Below, in pieces: positions 1 through 8,576 of a DNA stretch of 64,000 nt (the stretch's first letter is position 1; every line of letters starts with the position of its first letter). This DNA comes from Solibacillus silvestris. Its GTDB lineage: Bacteria > Bacillota > Bacilli > Bacillales_A > Planococcaceae. Location of the stretch: the NCBI GenBank assembly GCA_001586195.1, contig CP014609.1:1-64000 (forward strand). The letters run 5' to 3'. Below the pieces are notes generated by a model that worked only from the letters and a program-made list of their open reading frames with translations, searched no databases and was not told the DNA's origin. Made by a program: the position numbers and the translations under genes.

Positions 1-211
1 TTTGCCGCACAGCTGTTAATCGGATTGATTCAAACTTTATTCTACAAACCGCAATTTGCACCGGATAAAGTTGTGCTGCAAAACGAAATGGCATTCGGAT
101 TTATTAACCAAGGTTCCCCGATATTTCTGCTTGGTAGCTACATTGGGGGTAGCGCTTCTTATATACGCTGTACTCAGTTTAAAAAGGAAAGGCGTGAACA
201 GCATTGATTAA
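1..211 (+). CDS. C-terminal end of an unknown membrane protein, apparently frameshifted
   Basis: Only the tail of this gene lies in the window and I do not recognise the family. Frame 1 is open from base 1 but ends in an unlikely polar tail (stop at 205-207). Frame 2 from about base 125 reads a convincing last transmembrane helix (LVATLGVALLIYAVLSL) followed by the basic tail KRKGVNSID and a stop at 209-211. Joining frame 1 to frame 2 near bases 125-142 gives a natural membrane-protein C-terminus. This suggests one surplus base there, either a real frameshift or a sequence error. The end overlaps the TTG start of rtcB, so the two genes are probably co-transcribed. Confidence 0.45.
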
Positions 212-1409
212 GGTTAACGGAAAGTATACAAACGCTAAAATTTATACGAATACACCACAGGAAGCGGCGATTCAGCAAATTGATGAACTCGTCAATCAAT
301 CATTTATGGTAGGGACAAAAGTTCGAATAATGCCTGACTATCATGCCGGGAAAGGCTGTGTAATCGGCACAACGATTCAGCTGAATGACCGTGTCGTACC
401 GAATCTCGTCGGTGTTGATGTAGGGTGTGGGGTGCTCGTTTCGGAAATCGGCAAAGACGCAATTGACTTTAATGAACTCGATACAGTAATCCGACGTTTC
501 GTACCAAGTGGCAATGAAATCCATGAAACGGCGCTAAAAATAAAGGACGCAGAGCGTTTTGAGAACGAAAACTTCATCGCACGCGGCTTGCAAAACGAGT
601 ATACAGGACGCTCGCTCGGTACATTGGGCGGCGGTAATCATTTTATCGAGCTAGCAAAAGATGTGACCGGTATTCATTATTTATTGATCCATACGGGCTC
701 GCGCTATGTCGGGGCAAAGGTGGCGAACTGGCATCAGAAGCGTGCATTCGAATCGTTGCAGCGCGAAGATTTAACCGAAAGAATTGCAGCACTGAAAGAA
801 GCAGGTAACAGCAAGGACATTCAGAAAATGATTAAAGCATATAAGAACGAAAATCCGGTTGTGCCAAAGGACTTAGCTTATTTAGAAGGTGATCTGTTCC
901 AGGATTATATTGCCGACATGAAACTGGCGCAGCGTTTTGCATATGAAAACCGTATGCATATTGCCAAGACAATCGCCGAACATATGAAGTGGGAGTCCGC
1001 GGAGCAGTTTGATTCCGTACACAACTACATTGATACGGATGCCATGATTTTACGTAAAGGGGCAGTGCGTGCGGCAAAGGATGAAAAACTCGTCATTCCG
1101 ATGAATATGCGGGACGGTTCTCTTATTTGTATCGGAAAAGGGAATGCCGAATGGAATGAATCCGCCCCACATGGAGCTGGCCGCATTTACTCGCGGACAG
1201 CCGCAATGAAAAACCTGTCGATGGATGATTTCAAACAGACGATGCAAGGAATTTGGACAACTTCGGTAAGTGAGGAAACGCTCGACGAAGCACCAATGGC
1301 CTATAAGCCGATGCAGGAAATTGTTGAGCAAATCGGAGAAACGGTGACTATCGACAAGCATGTGACTCCGGTCTATAATTTCAAAGCGAGCGATAAATGG
1401 AAGAGATAG
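204..1409 (+). CDS. rtcB: RtcB family RNA ligase
   Basis: RtcB joins 2',3'-cyclic phosphate or 3'-phosphate RNA ends to 5'-OH ends using GTP and Mn2+, in RNA repair or tRNA healing. The 401-residue protein is full length for the short bacterial form. Visible family motifs are GVDVGCG with the metal-binding Cys near residue 75, GGGNHFIEL near 142-150, HTGSR near 162, and SAPHGAGR near 320, whose His is the expected guanylylation residue. The start is a TTG with AAGGAAAGG about ten bases upstream, and it overlaps the end of the preceding gene. No archease or RtcA gene is adjacent. A long intergenic element and a hairpin terminator follow. Confidence 0.93.
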   Translation: MIKVNGKYTNAKIYTNTPQEAAIQQIDELVNQSFMVGTKVRIMPDYHAGKGCVIGTTIQLNDRVVPNLVGVDVGCGVLVSEIGKDAIDFNELDTVIRRFVPSGNEIHETALKIKDAERFENENFIARGLQNEYTGRSLGTLGGGNHFIELAKDVTGIHYLLIHTGSRYVGAKVANWHQKRAFESLQREDLTERIAALKEAGNSKDIQKMIKAYKNENPVVPKDLAYLEGDLFQDYIADMKLAQRFAYENRMHIAKTIAEHMKWESAEQFDSVHNYIDTDAMILRKGAVRAAKDEKLVIPMNMRDGSLICIGKGNAEWNESAPHGAGRIYSRTAAMKNLSMDDFKQTMQGIWTTSVSEETLDEAPMAYKPMQEIVEQIGETVTIDKHVTPVYNFKASDKWKR

Positions 1410-1530
1410 TGTATTGATCATTAATTATATTAAATAAGCAACTTTTAAAAAGGACAATGTGAGGTTGGGACAGAAGTAGAAATTTCATAAACTAAGGTGA
1501 AAAACCTTATTAAGAAACGGATATTTTATA

Positions 1531-1634
1531 AAATTGATTGGAATGGAGGGCGACTCCTGCGGGAATAGCGTGACGCCTGAGACTACAGGCTCAGGCCACG
1601 CCCGCGGAAAGCGTCCCGGAATGGAAATCAATTT
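1531..1634. repeat. Dispersed GC-rich intergenic element, copy A
   Basis: About 100 bases, much richer in G+C than their surroundings, bounded by the inverted ends AAATTGATT (1531-1539) and AATCAATTT (1626-1634). Inside are the blocks GACTCCTGCGGGAA and CCCGCGGAAAGCGTCC. A second copy with the same ends and blocks but a longer middle lies at 61760-61918. Elements of this design are common between genes in Bacillales; their function is not known to me. Outer bases TGGGACA (1466-1472) and TGTCCCA (1693-1699) could pair, enclosing both this copy and the hairpin that follows. Confidence 0.8.
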
Positions 1635-1647
1635 TTACGCTCAGCAA

Positions 1648-1686
1648 AAAAATGCCATTTTTCTCTAAGAGAAAAATGGCATTTTT
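1648..1686. terminator. Long hairpin, probable bidirectional terminator
   Basis: The 19-base arm at 1648-1666 (AAAAATGCCATTTTTCTCT) is exactly complementary to 1668-1686. The arms end in A-runs and T-runs, so the structure could stop transcription in either direction. It lies just after repeat copy A and before the sensor kinase gene. No other gene is seen between 1410 and 1843. Confidence 0.7.
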
Positions 1687-1843
1687 GGGTTATGTCCCAC
1701 CCTTATTCGCCTTTGGAAGCATTCCGTATAACCTGAGCTCATTTTGCATATATTGCAGGGGTTTGCCAATTGTTAGAATTAAGAGAAAATTCTTATGCTA
1801 TAATCATCTAAAGTAATAACTGCCAAAATAGGGGTAATAGCAT

Positions 1844-3427
1844 ATGGAAAGAAGCTCATTAAATTTTCGTTTTTTCAAGTACAATACGATTCTGGCCGCC
1901 ATGATCTTATTAGTAAGTTTAGTGTCAACCTATTTTATTATTGGGGAAATCGTGGAAAAAGAAATAGGTGAGCGTGCACTTGGCGTAGCACAAGTCGCTG
2001 CGAAGCACCCGGATATTATAGAGGGACTGAAGCAACCCCAAACATCAGCAGAAATTCAAAAAATTGCACTGCAAATTCAGCAAAGTGTTAATGCCGAATA
2101 TGTGGTCATTGGTGATGAAAAGGAAATCCGGTATGCCCACCCAGTAAAAGAACGAATCGGTCAAAAAATGGTTGGTGACGATAATGCTAAAGCGCTTATC
2201 GATGGAGAAGCTTACATATCAAATGCGGAAGGTACATTAGGTAAAGCATTACGCGGCAAGGCACCTGTAAAAGATGAAAATGGGGAAATCATTGGTGTCG
2301 TTTCAGTTGGCTTTTTATTTGCCGATATCTTTTCAGCAAATATCATTTATTCCAAGTATTTAATCATAATATTTTTCATTACGATTGTTTTATCTATTAT
2401 TCTTTCCACTTATTTTTCCAATAAAACAAAAGCACAATTATTGGATTACGAACCTCAGGAAATCGTTAAAATATTGTCCGAGCGAAATGCGATATTGGAA
2501 TCGATTCGAGAAGGAATTATTATGGTTGATCGAGAAGGGACCATTACATTGATTAATCATTCTGCGAAGGCGATTTTAAGGAGCGGTGATTCTGAAATAG
2601 GCGAAAATATTAGTAAAGTAATTCCGAATACACATTTAATTAAAGTGATGGAATCCGGTCATGAACAATTAGACCGAATGATGACCATTAATGGTGTTAA
2701 AACATTAGTAAACCGTGTTCCGATTGTTAATAATGGCGAAGTAACCGGTGCTGTGTCCAGTTTTAGACCGTTTGAAGAAATTGATTTAGTTGCCAATGAG
2801 CTGTCACAAGTAAAACAATATATCGAGTCGTTACGGGCACAGACACATGAATACAATAACTTTTTATATACAATTTCAGGGTTGATTCAATTGAAGGAAT
2901 ATGATGAAGCCCTCTACTTGATTCATTCTGAGCGACTTGGGAATCACGCGTTAATATCCTTTTTAAACGAAAAAATACAAGATACGTTTATTTGCGGTCT
3001 TATCATCGGGTTTTATAATAGAGCGAAAGAATTAAAGGTTACGTTATTACTAGATGAAGATAGTTTTTGTGGGAAACTGGGTCAACATCTTGAAAAGCAT
3101 CTACTTATTTCAGTTCTAGGGAATTTAGTGACCAATGCCTTTGAAGCAGTAGAGCATTTAGATGAAGAAGAACGTATCGTACGAATTTATATTTACGAGG
3201 ATGAAAAAGAAGTCATCTGTGAAATTGAAGATTCAGGGAATGGAATCGATCAACAAGTAATCAACAATATATTTGAAAAAAAGCAGTCAACAAAAGATAA
3301 AGAGCATCGGGGTTATGGCTTGTTTATCGTCGATGAAAATCTGAGAAAATTAAATGGTTCAATTGCAATTGAGAGTGGAGAATTGGGTGGGGCACTATTC
3401 ATTTTTTCAATTCCAAAAGAGGGGTGA
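1844..3427 (+). CDS. CitA/DctS-family sensor histidine kinase
   Basis: Membrane sensor kinase of the citrate/dicarboxylate class, 527 residues. A first transmembrane helix (about 15-35) and a second (about 166-190) flank an extracytoplasmic sensor domain. A PAS domain (about 215-300), an SpoB/CitA-type phosphoacceptor helix with RAQTHEYNNFL (His near 333) and an HATPase domain follow, with N-box NLVTNAFEA near 426 and G-box EDSGNGID near 461. It overlaps its response regulator and lies directly upstream of tctCBA. It probably senses an external carboxylic acid and controls that transporter. The exact ligand cannot be read from sequence. Confidence 0.88.
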   Translation: MERSSLNFRFFKYNTILAAMILLVSLVSTYFIIGEIVEKEIGERALGVAQVAAKHPDIIEGLKQPQTSAEIQKIALQIQQSVNAEYVVIGDEKEIRYAHPVKERIGQKMVGDDNAKALIDGEAYISNAEGTLGKALRGKAPVKDENGEIIGVVSVGFLFADIFSANIIYSKYLIIIFFITIVLSIILSTYFSNKTKAQLLDYEPQEIVKILSERNAILESIREGIIMVDREGTITLINHSAKAILRSGDSEIGENISKVIPNTHLIKVMESGHEQLDRMMTINGVKTLVNRVPIVNNGEVTGAVSSFRPFEEIDLVANELSQVKQYIESLRAQTHEYNNFLYTISGLIQLKEYDEALYLIHSERLGNHALISFLNEKIQDTFICGLIIGFYNRAKELKVTLLLDEDSFCGKLGQHLEKHLLISVLGNLVTNAFEAVEHLDEEERIVRIYIYEDEKEVICEIEDSGNGIDQQVINNIFEKKQSTKDKEHRGYGLFIVDENLRKLNGSIAIESGELGGALFIFSIPKEG

Positions 3428-3432
3428 GTCGT

Positions 3433-4122
3433 ATGGGGAATACAATTGAAGTACTAATCGTTGAAGATGATATGCGGATTGCTCAAATACATGAAAAGTT
3501 TCTTGAGCAAATTGATGGTTTTAAAACGATAGGAATGTCCCATACAATTGAAGAAGCAAAAATTTGGCTGGATACAATAAAGCCGGATTTGATTTTGCTG
3601 GATATTTACTTTGCCGATAACTTGGGGACAGAACTAATCGATTATATTAAGCAAAAGGATATGGATACCGATATTATTTTAATTACGGCAGCAGCGGAGG
3701 TTGAAATTGTAAAAAAGGCATATGCGAGCGGTGTGATTGATTTTTTATTAAAGCCTTTAACACTACAGCGTTTTAAAGAATGCCTTCTCAAATATAAAGA
3801 GAAAAAAACAATACTTAGCTCAACCGACCGCTTACAGGCTGAGGATATAAAAAAACTGTGGAATAACCTTACATATGCGAGTGAACTGGAAAAGGGAAGC
3901 AACCCTAAAGGCATTGATTCTGTTACAAAAGAAAAAGTGGTGACCTATATTCAAAATTGCGATGAAGGAATTACTGCTGAAAAACTTGGCAAAGAAATAG
4001 GGATCAGCAGAACTACAGCGAGGCGTTATTTGGAGCATCTAATGGATGAAAAAGTAATTTTTGTTGAGCATATTTATGGCTACGTCGGCAGACCAGAGCG
4101 CCGGTACTTTATAAAAAAATAA
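3433..4122 (+). CDS. CitB/DctR-family response regulator
   Basis: Partner of the preceding kinase. It has an N-terminal receiver domain with EDD near the start, the phosphoacceptor Asp in LILLDIYF and the Lys in LLKPL, and a C-terminal helix-turn-helix (ITAEKLGKEIGISRTTARR) typical of the CitB/DctR/MalR group. A GTG at 3424 overlaps the kinase stop. I prefer the ATG at 3433 because AAAGAGGGG lies eight bases ahead of it, while the GTG sits inside that ribosome binding site. A hairpin terminator follows. The likely targets are the direct repeats upstream of tctC. Confidence 0.88.
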   Translation: MGNTIEVLIVEDDMRIAQIHEKFLEQIDGFKTIGMSHTIEEAKIWLDTIKPDLILLDIYFADNLGTELIDYIKQKDMDTDIILITAAAEVEIVKKAYASGVIDFLLKPLTLQRFKECLLKYKEKKTILSSTDRLQAEDIKKLWNNLTYASELEKGSNPKGIDSVTKEKVVTYIQNCDEGITAEKLGKEIGISRTTARRYLEHLMDEKVIFVEHIYGYVGRPERRYFIKK

Positions 4123-4127
4123 CAAAC

Positions 4128-4161
4128 AAGAGTATGTCGTAATAGGGACATGCTCTTTTTT
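4128..4161 (+). terminator. Intrinsic terminator of the two-component operon
   Basis: AAGAGTATGTC (4128-4138) pairs with GACATGCTCTT (4147-4157), with one weak pair, and is followed by a T-run. It separates the regulator pair from tctCBA, so the transporter must have its own promoter. Confidence 0.8.
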
Positions 4162-4167
4162 ATGTCG

Positions 4168-4185
4168 TGAACAATATGAACAATA
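4168..4185. promoter_or_regulatory. Tandem 9-base direct repeat upstream of tctC
   Basis: TGAACAATA occurs twice head to tail at 4168-4176 and 4177-4185, with looser AGACAATA-like copies at 4205-4212 and 4232-4241. The position, between the regulator operon and tctC, suits an activator-binding region for the response regulator encoded just upstream. This is an inference from position and repetition only. Confidence 0.4.
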
Positions 4186-4254
4186 TAGACACTATGAAAA
4201 TAAAAGACAATAGTTTCGTTATATATAAAAAAGACACAATATCCTTTTTAATTA

Positions 4255-4268
4255 AGATAACGCTTACA
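4255..4268. promoter_or_regulatory. Candidate cre (CcpA) site
   Basis: AGATAACGCTTACA matches 12 of 14 positions of the Bacillus catabolite-responsive element consensus TGAAARCGYTTWCW. It lies 32 bases before the tctC start. CcpA repression would fit a secondary carbon-acid uptake system. Confidence 0.5.
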
Positions 4269-4299
4269 TAACGCGTGAGACAGAAGGGGGACTATTTTT

Positions 4300-5319
4300 A
4301 TGACAATGAAAAAGAAGCTGCTAACTTTATTTTCAGCAGCGGCGTTAACACTGACATTGGCAGCGTGTACTGATAGTGAGGGGACATCATCAGGCGATAA
4401 AGACTATCCAACAAGTAACTTAACAATCGTAGCACCATCCGGGGCTGGCGGGGGATGGGATTTAACATCTCGTTCGATTGCAAAAGTTATGAATGAAACA
4501 AAATTAATCGAAAAACCGATAACAGTAGAAAACAAACCAGGTGGCGGTGGTGCCGTATTCATGGCAACTTACGCGACAAAAGAAGCTAAAAACGACCATA
4601 TGTTAATGGTAAAATCACCACCGATTTTAATTAATAACTTAAAAGCTGAAGGGAATAGCCCTTACGGATATAAAGATACAACACCTTTAGCACAGCTAAC
4701 GAAGGATTTTGGTGCAATTGTTGTTCGTGCTGACTCTCCTTACGAATCGTTAACCGATTTATTGGATGCTATTAAGGCAGATCCAACAGCGCTTACAATG
4801 GCTGGCGGTTCCGCTCCAGGTTCAATGGACCACTTAGTTACAATTTTACCTGCATATGAGTACGGCATTGATCCAAAAGCCGTAAAATATGTTTCTTATG
4901 ACGGCGGCGGGGAAGCGATGGCCGCATTATTAGGGAATAATGCCGATGCGATCGGAACAGATATTTCAACTGTAACACCTTATGTGAAGAGCGGTGACGT
5001 TCGAGTATTGGCAGTTACATCACCGGAAAAGATAGCACTTGAAGGTTTGGAAGAAATCCCGACATTATATGACTTAGGGATTGAAGCAGAGTTCACAATT
5101 TGGCGCGGTATTTTCGGACCTAAAGATATGTCTGATACTGCAAAGGATTATTGGATCGAAAAACTAACAGAGTTAAACGATAAAGAGGAATGGAAAACAG
5201 AATTAGAGCGTAACGGCTGGGCTCAAGATTTCCGTGTAGGTGATGATTTCGTGAAATTCCTTGAAGAACAAGAAGGAACGATTACTGAAATTTTAACAGC
5301 TTTAGGTATGCAAAAATAA
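4300..5319 (+). CDS. tctC: TctC-family substrate-binding lipoprotein (Bug family)
   Basis: Extracellular solute-binding lipoprotein of a tripartite tricarboxylate transporter, 339 residues. A signal peptide ends in the lipobox LAAC (Cys near 23), after which the protein would be lipid-anchored to the membrane. The start of the mature domain contains TIVAPSGAGGGWDLTSR and ENKPGGGGAVFM, typical of Bug/TctC proteins, which bind carboxylates such as citrate or related acids. AGAAGGGGG precedes the ATG. A hairpin separates it from tctB, as expected if the binding protein is made in excess. The substrate is unknown, although the CitA-type sensor upstream suggests a di- or tricarboxylate. Confidence 0.9.
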   Translation: MTMKKKLLTLFSAAALTLTLAACTDSEGTSSGDKDYPTSNLTIVAPSGAGGGWDLTSRSIAKVMNETKLIEKPITVENKPGGGGAVFMATYATKEAKNDHMLMVKSPPILINNLKAEGNSPYGYKDTTPLAQLTKDFGAIVVRADSPYESLTDLLDAIKADPTALTMAGGSAPGSMDHLVTILPAYEYGIDPKAVKYVSYDGGGEAMAALLGNNADAIGTDISTVTPYVKSGDVRVLAVTSPEKIALEGLEEIPTLYDLGIEAEFTIWRGIFGPKDMSDTAKDYWIEKLTELNDKEEWKTELERNGWAQDFRVGDDFVKFLEEQEGTITEILTALGMQK

Positions 5320-5328
5320 TGAAATCTT

Positions 5329-5357
5329 GATGTGGGCATATTTATTGCCCACATCTT
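5329..5357 (+). terminator. Attenuating hairpin between tctC and tctB
   Basis: GATGTGGGCA (5329-5338) is perfectly complementary to TGCCCACATC (5346-5355), with only a short T-stretch after it. It probably protects or partly terminates the tctC message, so tctC would be expressed above tctBA. Confidence 0.6.
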
Positions 5358-5378
5358 CATTACAGGAGGTGTACAACG

Positions 5379-5843
5379 TTGAATTTAAAATTTGACCGTG
5401 TTGCTAGTGTTGTATTTTTAGTGCTAGGAATATTAATTATCGTCGAATCCCAAAAAATATCTACAAGTGCGTACGGCTCTCAAATAGGCCCGAGTACATT
5501 TCCGTTTGGATTAGGAATAGCTCTAATTATATTAAGTATTTTGCTATTTTTTGAAACGATTCGTCATCAGGCAATGTATAAAATTGCTGAAGATAAGGAA
5601 GGGGAGAGCTTCTCTAATTATAAGCGATTCCTGATTATTTTTGTTTCAGCGGTTGCTTATGCATTTTTGCTTGAAAAACTAGGTTATTTAGTTACGACCT
5701 TTGCATTTTTATTAATCTCATTTCAAACACTTGAACGAGGAAAGTGGGTTAGCTCAATTATAGTGGCAGCCGCATTTTCAGCAATTATTTACTTCGGCTT
5801 CGTCAACGTATTAGGCGGATCATTGCCTAAATTCCCACTCTAA
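5379..5843 (+). CDS. tctB: TctB-family small membrane subunit
   Basis: Small integral membrane subunit of the tripartite tricarboxylate transporter, 154 residues with about four hydrophobic helices (near 8-25, 42-62, 85-110 and 122-145). TctB accompanies the large TctA channel subunit; its exact role is not established. The start is TTG with ACAGGAGGTG ahead of it. It lies between tctC and tctA, the normal order of the system. Confidence 0.85.
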   Translation: MNLKFDRVASVVFLVLGILIIVESQKISTSAYGSQIGPSTFPFGLGIALIILSILLFFETIRHQAMYKIAEDKEGESFSNYKRFLIIFVSAVAYAFLLEKLGYLVTTFAFLLISFQTLERGKWVSSIIVAAAFSAIIYFGFVNVLGGSLPKFPL

Positions 5844-5862
5844 ATAGAAAGGAGGAGCTAAT

Positions 5863-7389
5863 TTGTCAACGATACAGTACTTATTAGATGGCTTTGCTAT
5901 TGCTTTTCAATGGCATAATATTTTATTCGCATTATTAGGTGTAATTATTGGAACAGCTGTAGGCGTACTACCAGGAATCGGCCCAATGAGTGGGGTTGCA
6001 TTATTAATTCCTGTTACGGCTACATTAACGTCAGGGTTACCAATAGAAATGGCTGCAACTAGTTCAATCATATTACTGGCGGGAGTATACTACGGTGCAA
6101 TGTATGGTGGATCTACAACATCTATTTTATTAAATACACCAGGCGAATCTTCTTCAGTTGTTACGACGCTGGACGGATATCAAATGGCACGGCAAGGAAG
6201 AGCTGGAGCCGCTTTATCCATTGCGGCAATCGGGTCTTTTGTCGCAGGTATTATTGCGTTAATCGGATTGGTTTTATTAGCCCGACCATTATCTAAAGTA
6301 GCAATAAATTTTGGTCCGGCAGAATATTTTTCACTAATGCTGTTAGGATTGGCAGCGGTAAGTGGTTTAGCGGGTAAATCGATTACGAAGGCATTAATTA
6401 TGACGGTTCTGGGCCTATTATTAGGAACGATTGGAATAGATGCTGTTTCAGGAATTGCCCGATTTACATATGACCAACCGGTTTTATTTAGTGGAATTGA
6501 ATTTTTAACAGTTGCAGTAGGTTTATTTGCATTAGGTGAAGTATTTAAAACGATTTTTGAGAAGGATGGCAACGATGAACCTATCGCGAAAATTAATCGC
6601 ATTTTACCTACAAAACAGGATTTAAAAGATAGTGCGGCACCAATTACACGTGGCTCATTCCTTGGTTTCTTTTTAGGGGTGCTACCAGGTGCAGGAGCGA
6701 CGCTTGCTTCATTCTTTGCTTATATTACAGAAAAGAAAATCAGCAAAAATCCGGAATCGTTTGGTAAAGGAAACATTGCCGGCGTTGCTTCTCCGGAGTC
6801 TGCAAATAATGCGGCGTCGGGTGGAGCGATGATTCCTCTTTTAACATTAGGAATCCCGGGATCAGGAACGACAGCTATTTTAATGGGTGCGTTCATTATG
6901 TACAATATTCAGCCAGGTCCATTACTATTTGAGGAACATCCGGATGTAGCATGGGGCTTGATCGCGAGTATGTTCCTAGGAAATTTAATGCTGCTTGTAT
7001 TAAACATGCCGCTAGTTCGGGTTTTCGCTAAAATCATACAAACACCGAAAAGATTTTTACTGCCTATTATTATTGCCATTTCATTCTTTGGTGTATATGC
7101 AGTTCAGTATACGACGTTTGATTTATTCTTATTATTAGGATGCGGTATTGCAGGTTATTTCTTTGCGAAAAATGATTTCCCTGTGGCCCCATTAGTTTTA
7201 GCGCTTGTGTTAGGACCAATGATTGAGAACAACATGCGTCGCGCATTAACAATTTCCAATGGAGAATACAGTATTTTCGTAGCAAAACCACTTTCATTAG
7301 TCTTTTTAATTATTGCAGTTTTATGGATACTGATTCCGATTCTTATGAAATTACGTGGGAAAAATGTAATTATTAATGAAGAAGGATGA
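5863..7389 (+). CDS. tctA: TctA-family large transport subunit
   Basis: Large polytopic subunit that moves the substrate, driven by an ion gradient. It is 508 residues long, normal for TctA, with about ten to twelve transmembrane helices. It carries the two family repeats, GVLPGIGPMSG near 35-50 and GVLPGAGATLASFF near 270-285, and GIPGSGTTAILMGA near 330. The start is TTG preceded by AAAGGAGGAG. A terminator follows at 7422, closing the tctCBA unit. Confidence 0.92.
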   Translation: MSTIQYLLDGFAIAFQWHNILFALLGVIIGTAVGVLPGIGPMSGVALLIPVTATLTSGLPIEMAATSSIILLAGVYYGAMYGGSTTSILLNTPGESSSVVTTLDGYQMARQGRAGAALSIAAIGSFVAGIIALIGLVLLARPLSKVAINFGPAEYFSLMLLGLAAVSGLAGKSITKALIMTVLGLLLGTIGIDAVSGIARFTYDQPVLFSGIEFLTVAVGLFALGEVFKTIFEKDGNDEPIAKINRILPTKQDLKDSAAPITRGSFLGFFLGVLPGAGATLASFFAYITEKKISKNPESFGKGNIAGVASPESANNAASGGAMIPLLTLGIPGSGTTAILMGAFIMYNIQPGPLLFEEHPDVAWGLIASMFLGNLMLLVLNMPLVRVFAKIIQTPKRFLLPIIIAISFFGVYAVQYTTFDLFLLLGCGIAGYFFAKNDFPVAPLVLALVLGPMIENNMRRALTISNGEYSIFVAKPLSLVFLIIAVLWILIPILMKLRGKNVIINEEG

Positions 7390-7421
7390 GTTAAGCTACT
7401 AAGTGTTGTTTAACGAAGAGT

Positions 7422-7450
7422 TGCCGTCCGAATCCGGGCGGCTATTTTAT
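7422..7450 (+). terminator. Intrinsic terminator after tctA
   Basis: TGCCGTCCG (7422-7430) pairs with CGGGCGGC (7434-7442) with one wobble, followed by TATTTTAT. It ends the tct operon before the oxidoreductase gene. Confidence 0.75.
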
Positions 7451-7478
7451 TTGAAATAAATAAAGGGGAGTGCGTGAA

Positions 7479-8456
7479 ATGAAAAGTGTACGTCAATACA
7501 AAGCAGGAACGGCAGATGTTTTAATTTTGGAGGATGTAGAAATACCCGCCATTCAAAAGGGAGAAGTATTAATACAGGGGCTATATACGAGCGTAAATTA
7601 TGCAGATATTAAAACGCGCATGGGAAGTAAAGGTCAGAGTACATTTCCGATTACATTAGGCTTAGATATTGTAGGGCACGTCATAGAAAGTAAAAGTTCT
7701 GCATTTCAGAAGGGGGATTATGTTTTCGCATTCCCTAATGGGGGCTCTTATCAGCAAGTAGTAGCCGCGAAGGAAACATTAACCTTTAAAATTCCCGAAA
7801 CAATCGATCCATTACAAGCTGCAGCACTTCCGACAGTGACTATATTATCTGAGATATTACTTAAACAAATTGGAGATGTACAAAAGGAAGATACAATTGT
7901 CGTACATAGCGCGGCTGGTGGTGTGGGTACAATGCTTGTGAAGTTGGCAAAACATTATGGCGTGTCAAACATCATTGGAACTGTCGGTGATTTAAGTAAG
8001 AAAGATTATGTTCTGAGTATAGGTGCTGATGATGTGTTTACTTACGACAGCTTTGTAGAGGGCGTTAAGCAACATACTAATGGTAAAGGCGCACAAGTGA
8101 TTTTTGATTCGGTCGCTGGTGAAGTTACAAAGGCAAGTCTTGAATGCTTAGCTAATTTTGGCACATTAGTGCAGTTTGGAAACAGTAGCGGAAAAGCTGG
8201 TGTAATATCAACAAGCGATGTGCACAACAGCTGCCGAAACATAAAAGGTTTCAGCTTAGGTACAACTCGTAAGGAAGCTCCTGCTCGCCTCGCTCCTGTT
8301 GTTGAGCGGATTATTCCATTGTTTGAAGGTGGACAATTAAGCGTTCCAATTGCGCGAGTCTATGATTTAGAGGAAGTTCAGGAGGCGCATCGCCTAATCG
8401 AAAGTAGAAAGCATCAAGGGAAAATTTTAATTCGCCTTATAAAAGATGAAAATTAA
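7479..8456 (+). CDS. Zinc-independent alcohol dehydrogenase / NADPH:quinone oxidoreductase family
   Basis: Medium-chain dehydrogenase/reductase of about 325 residues. The GroES-like N-terminal half contains TSVNYADIKTR. The Rossmann half contains the NADP-binding loop SAAGGVGTMLVKLAK near 148-163 and FDSVAG near 210. No structural-zinc cysteine cluster is seen, which fits the quinone reductase branch. It probably reduces quinones or enones with NADPH in the cytoplasm. The ATG at 7479 is preferred over an upstream GTG (7470) because AAAGGGGAG lies eight bases before it. It is a single-gene unit between the tct operon and nos. Confidence 0.82.
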   Translation: MKSVRQYKAGTADVLILEDVEIPAIQKGEVLIQGLYTSVNYADIKTRMGSKGQSTFPITLGLDIVGHVIESKSSAFQKGDYVFAFPNGGSYQQVVAAKETLTFKIPETIDPLQAAALPTVTILSEILLKQIGDVQKEDTIVVHSAAGGVGTMLVKLAKHYGVSNIIGTVGDLSKKDYVLSIGADDVFTYDSFVEGVKQHTNGKGAQVIFDSVAGEVTKASLECLANFGTLVQFGNSSGKAGVISTSDVHNSCRNIKGFSLGTTRKEAPARLAPVVERIIPLFEGGQLSVPIARVYDLEEVQEAHRLIESRKHQGKILIRLIKDEN

Positions 8457-8576
8457 AAGATACAAACATTATGAACAATTTTAGTCATATATGAAAAATA
8501 CATGTTTTAACCGGTTGTTGTATTGTTGAGATTCCCTATAGAAGACGCCAAAATGGGATTAGAAGGGGATGAAACA

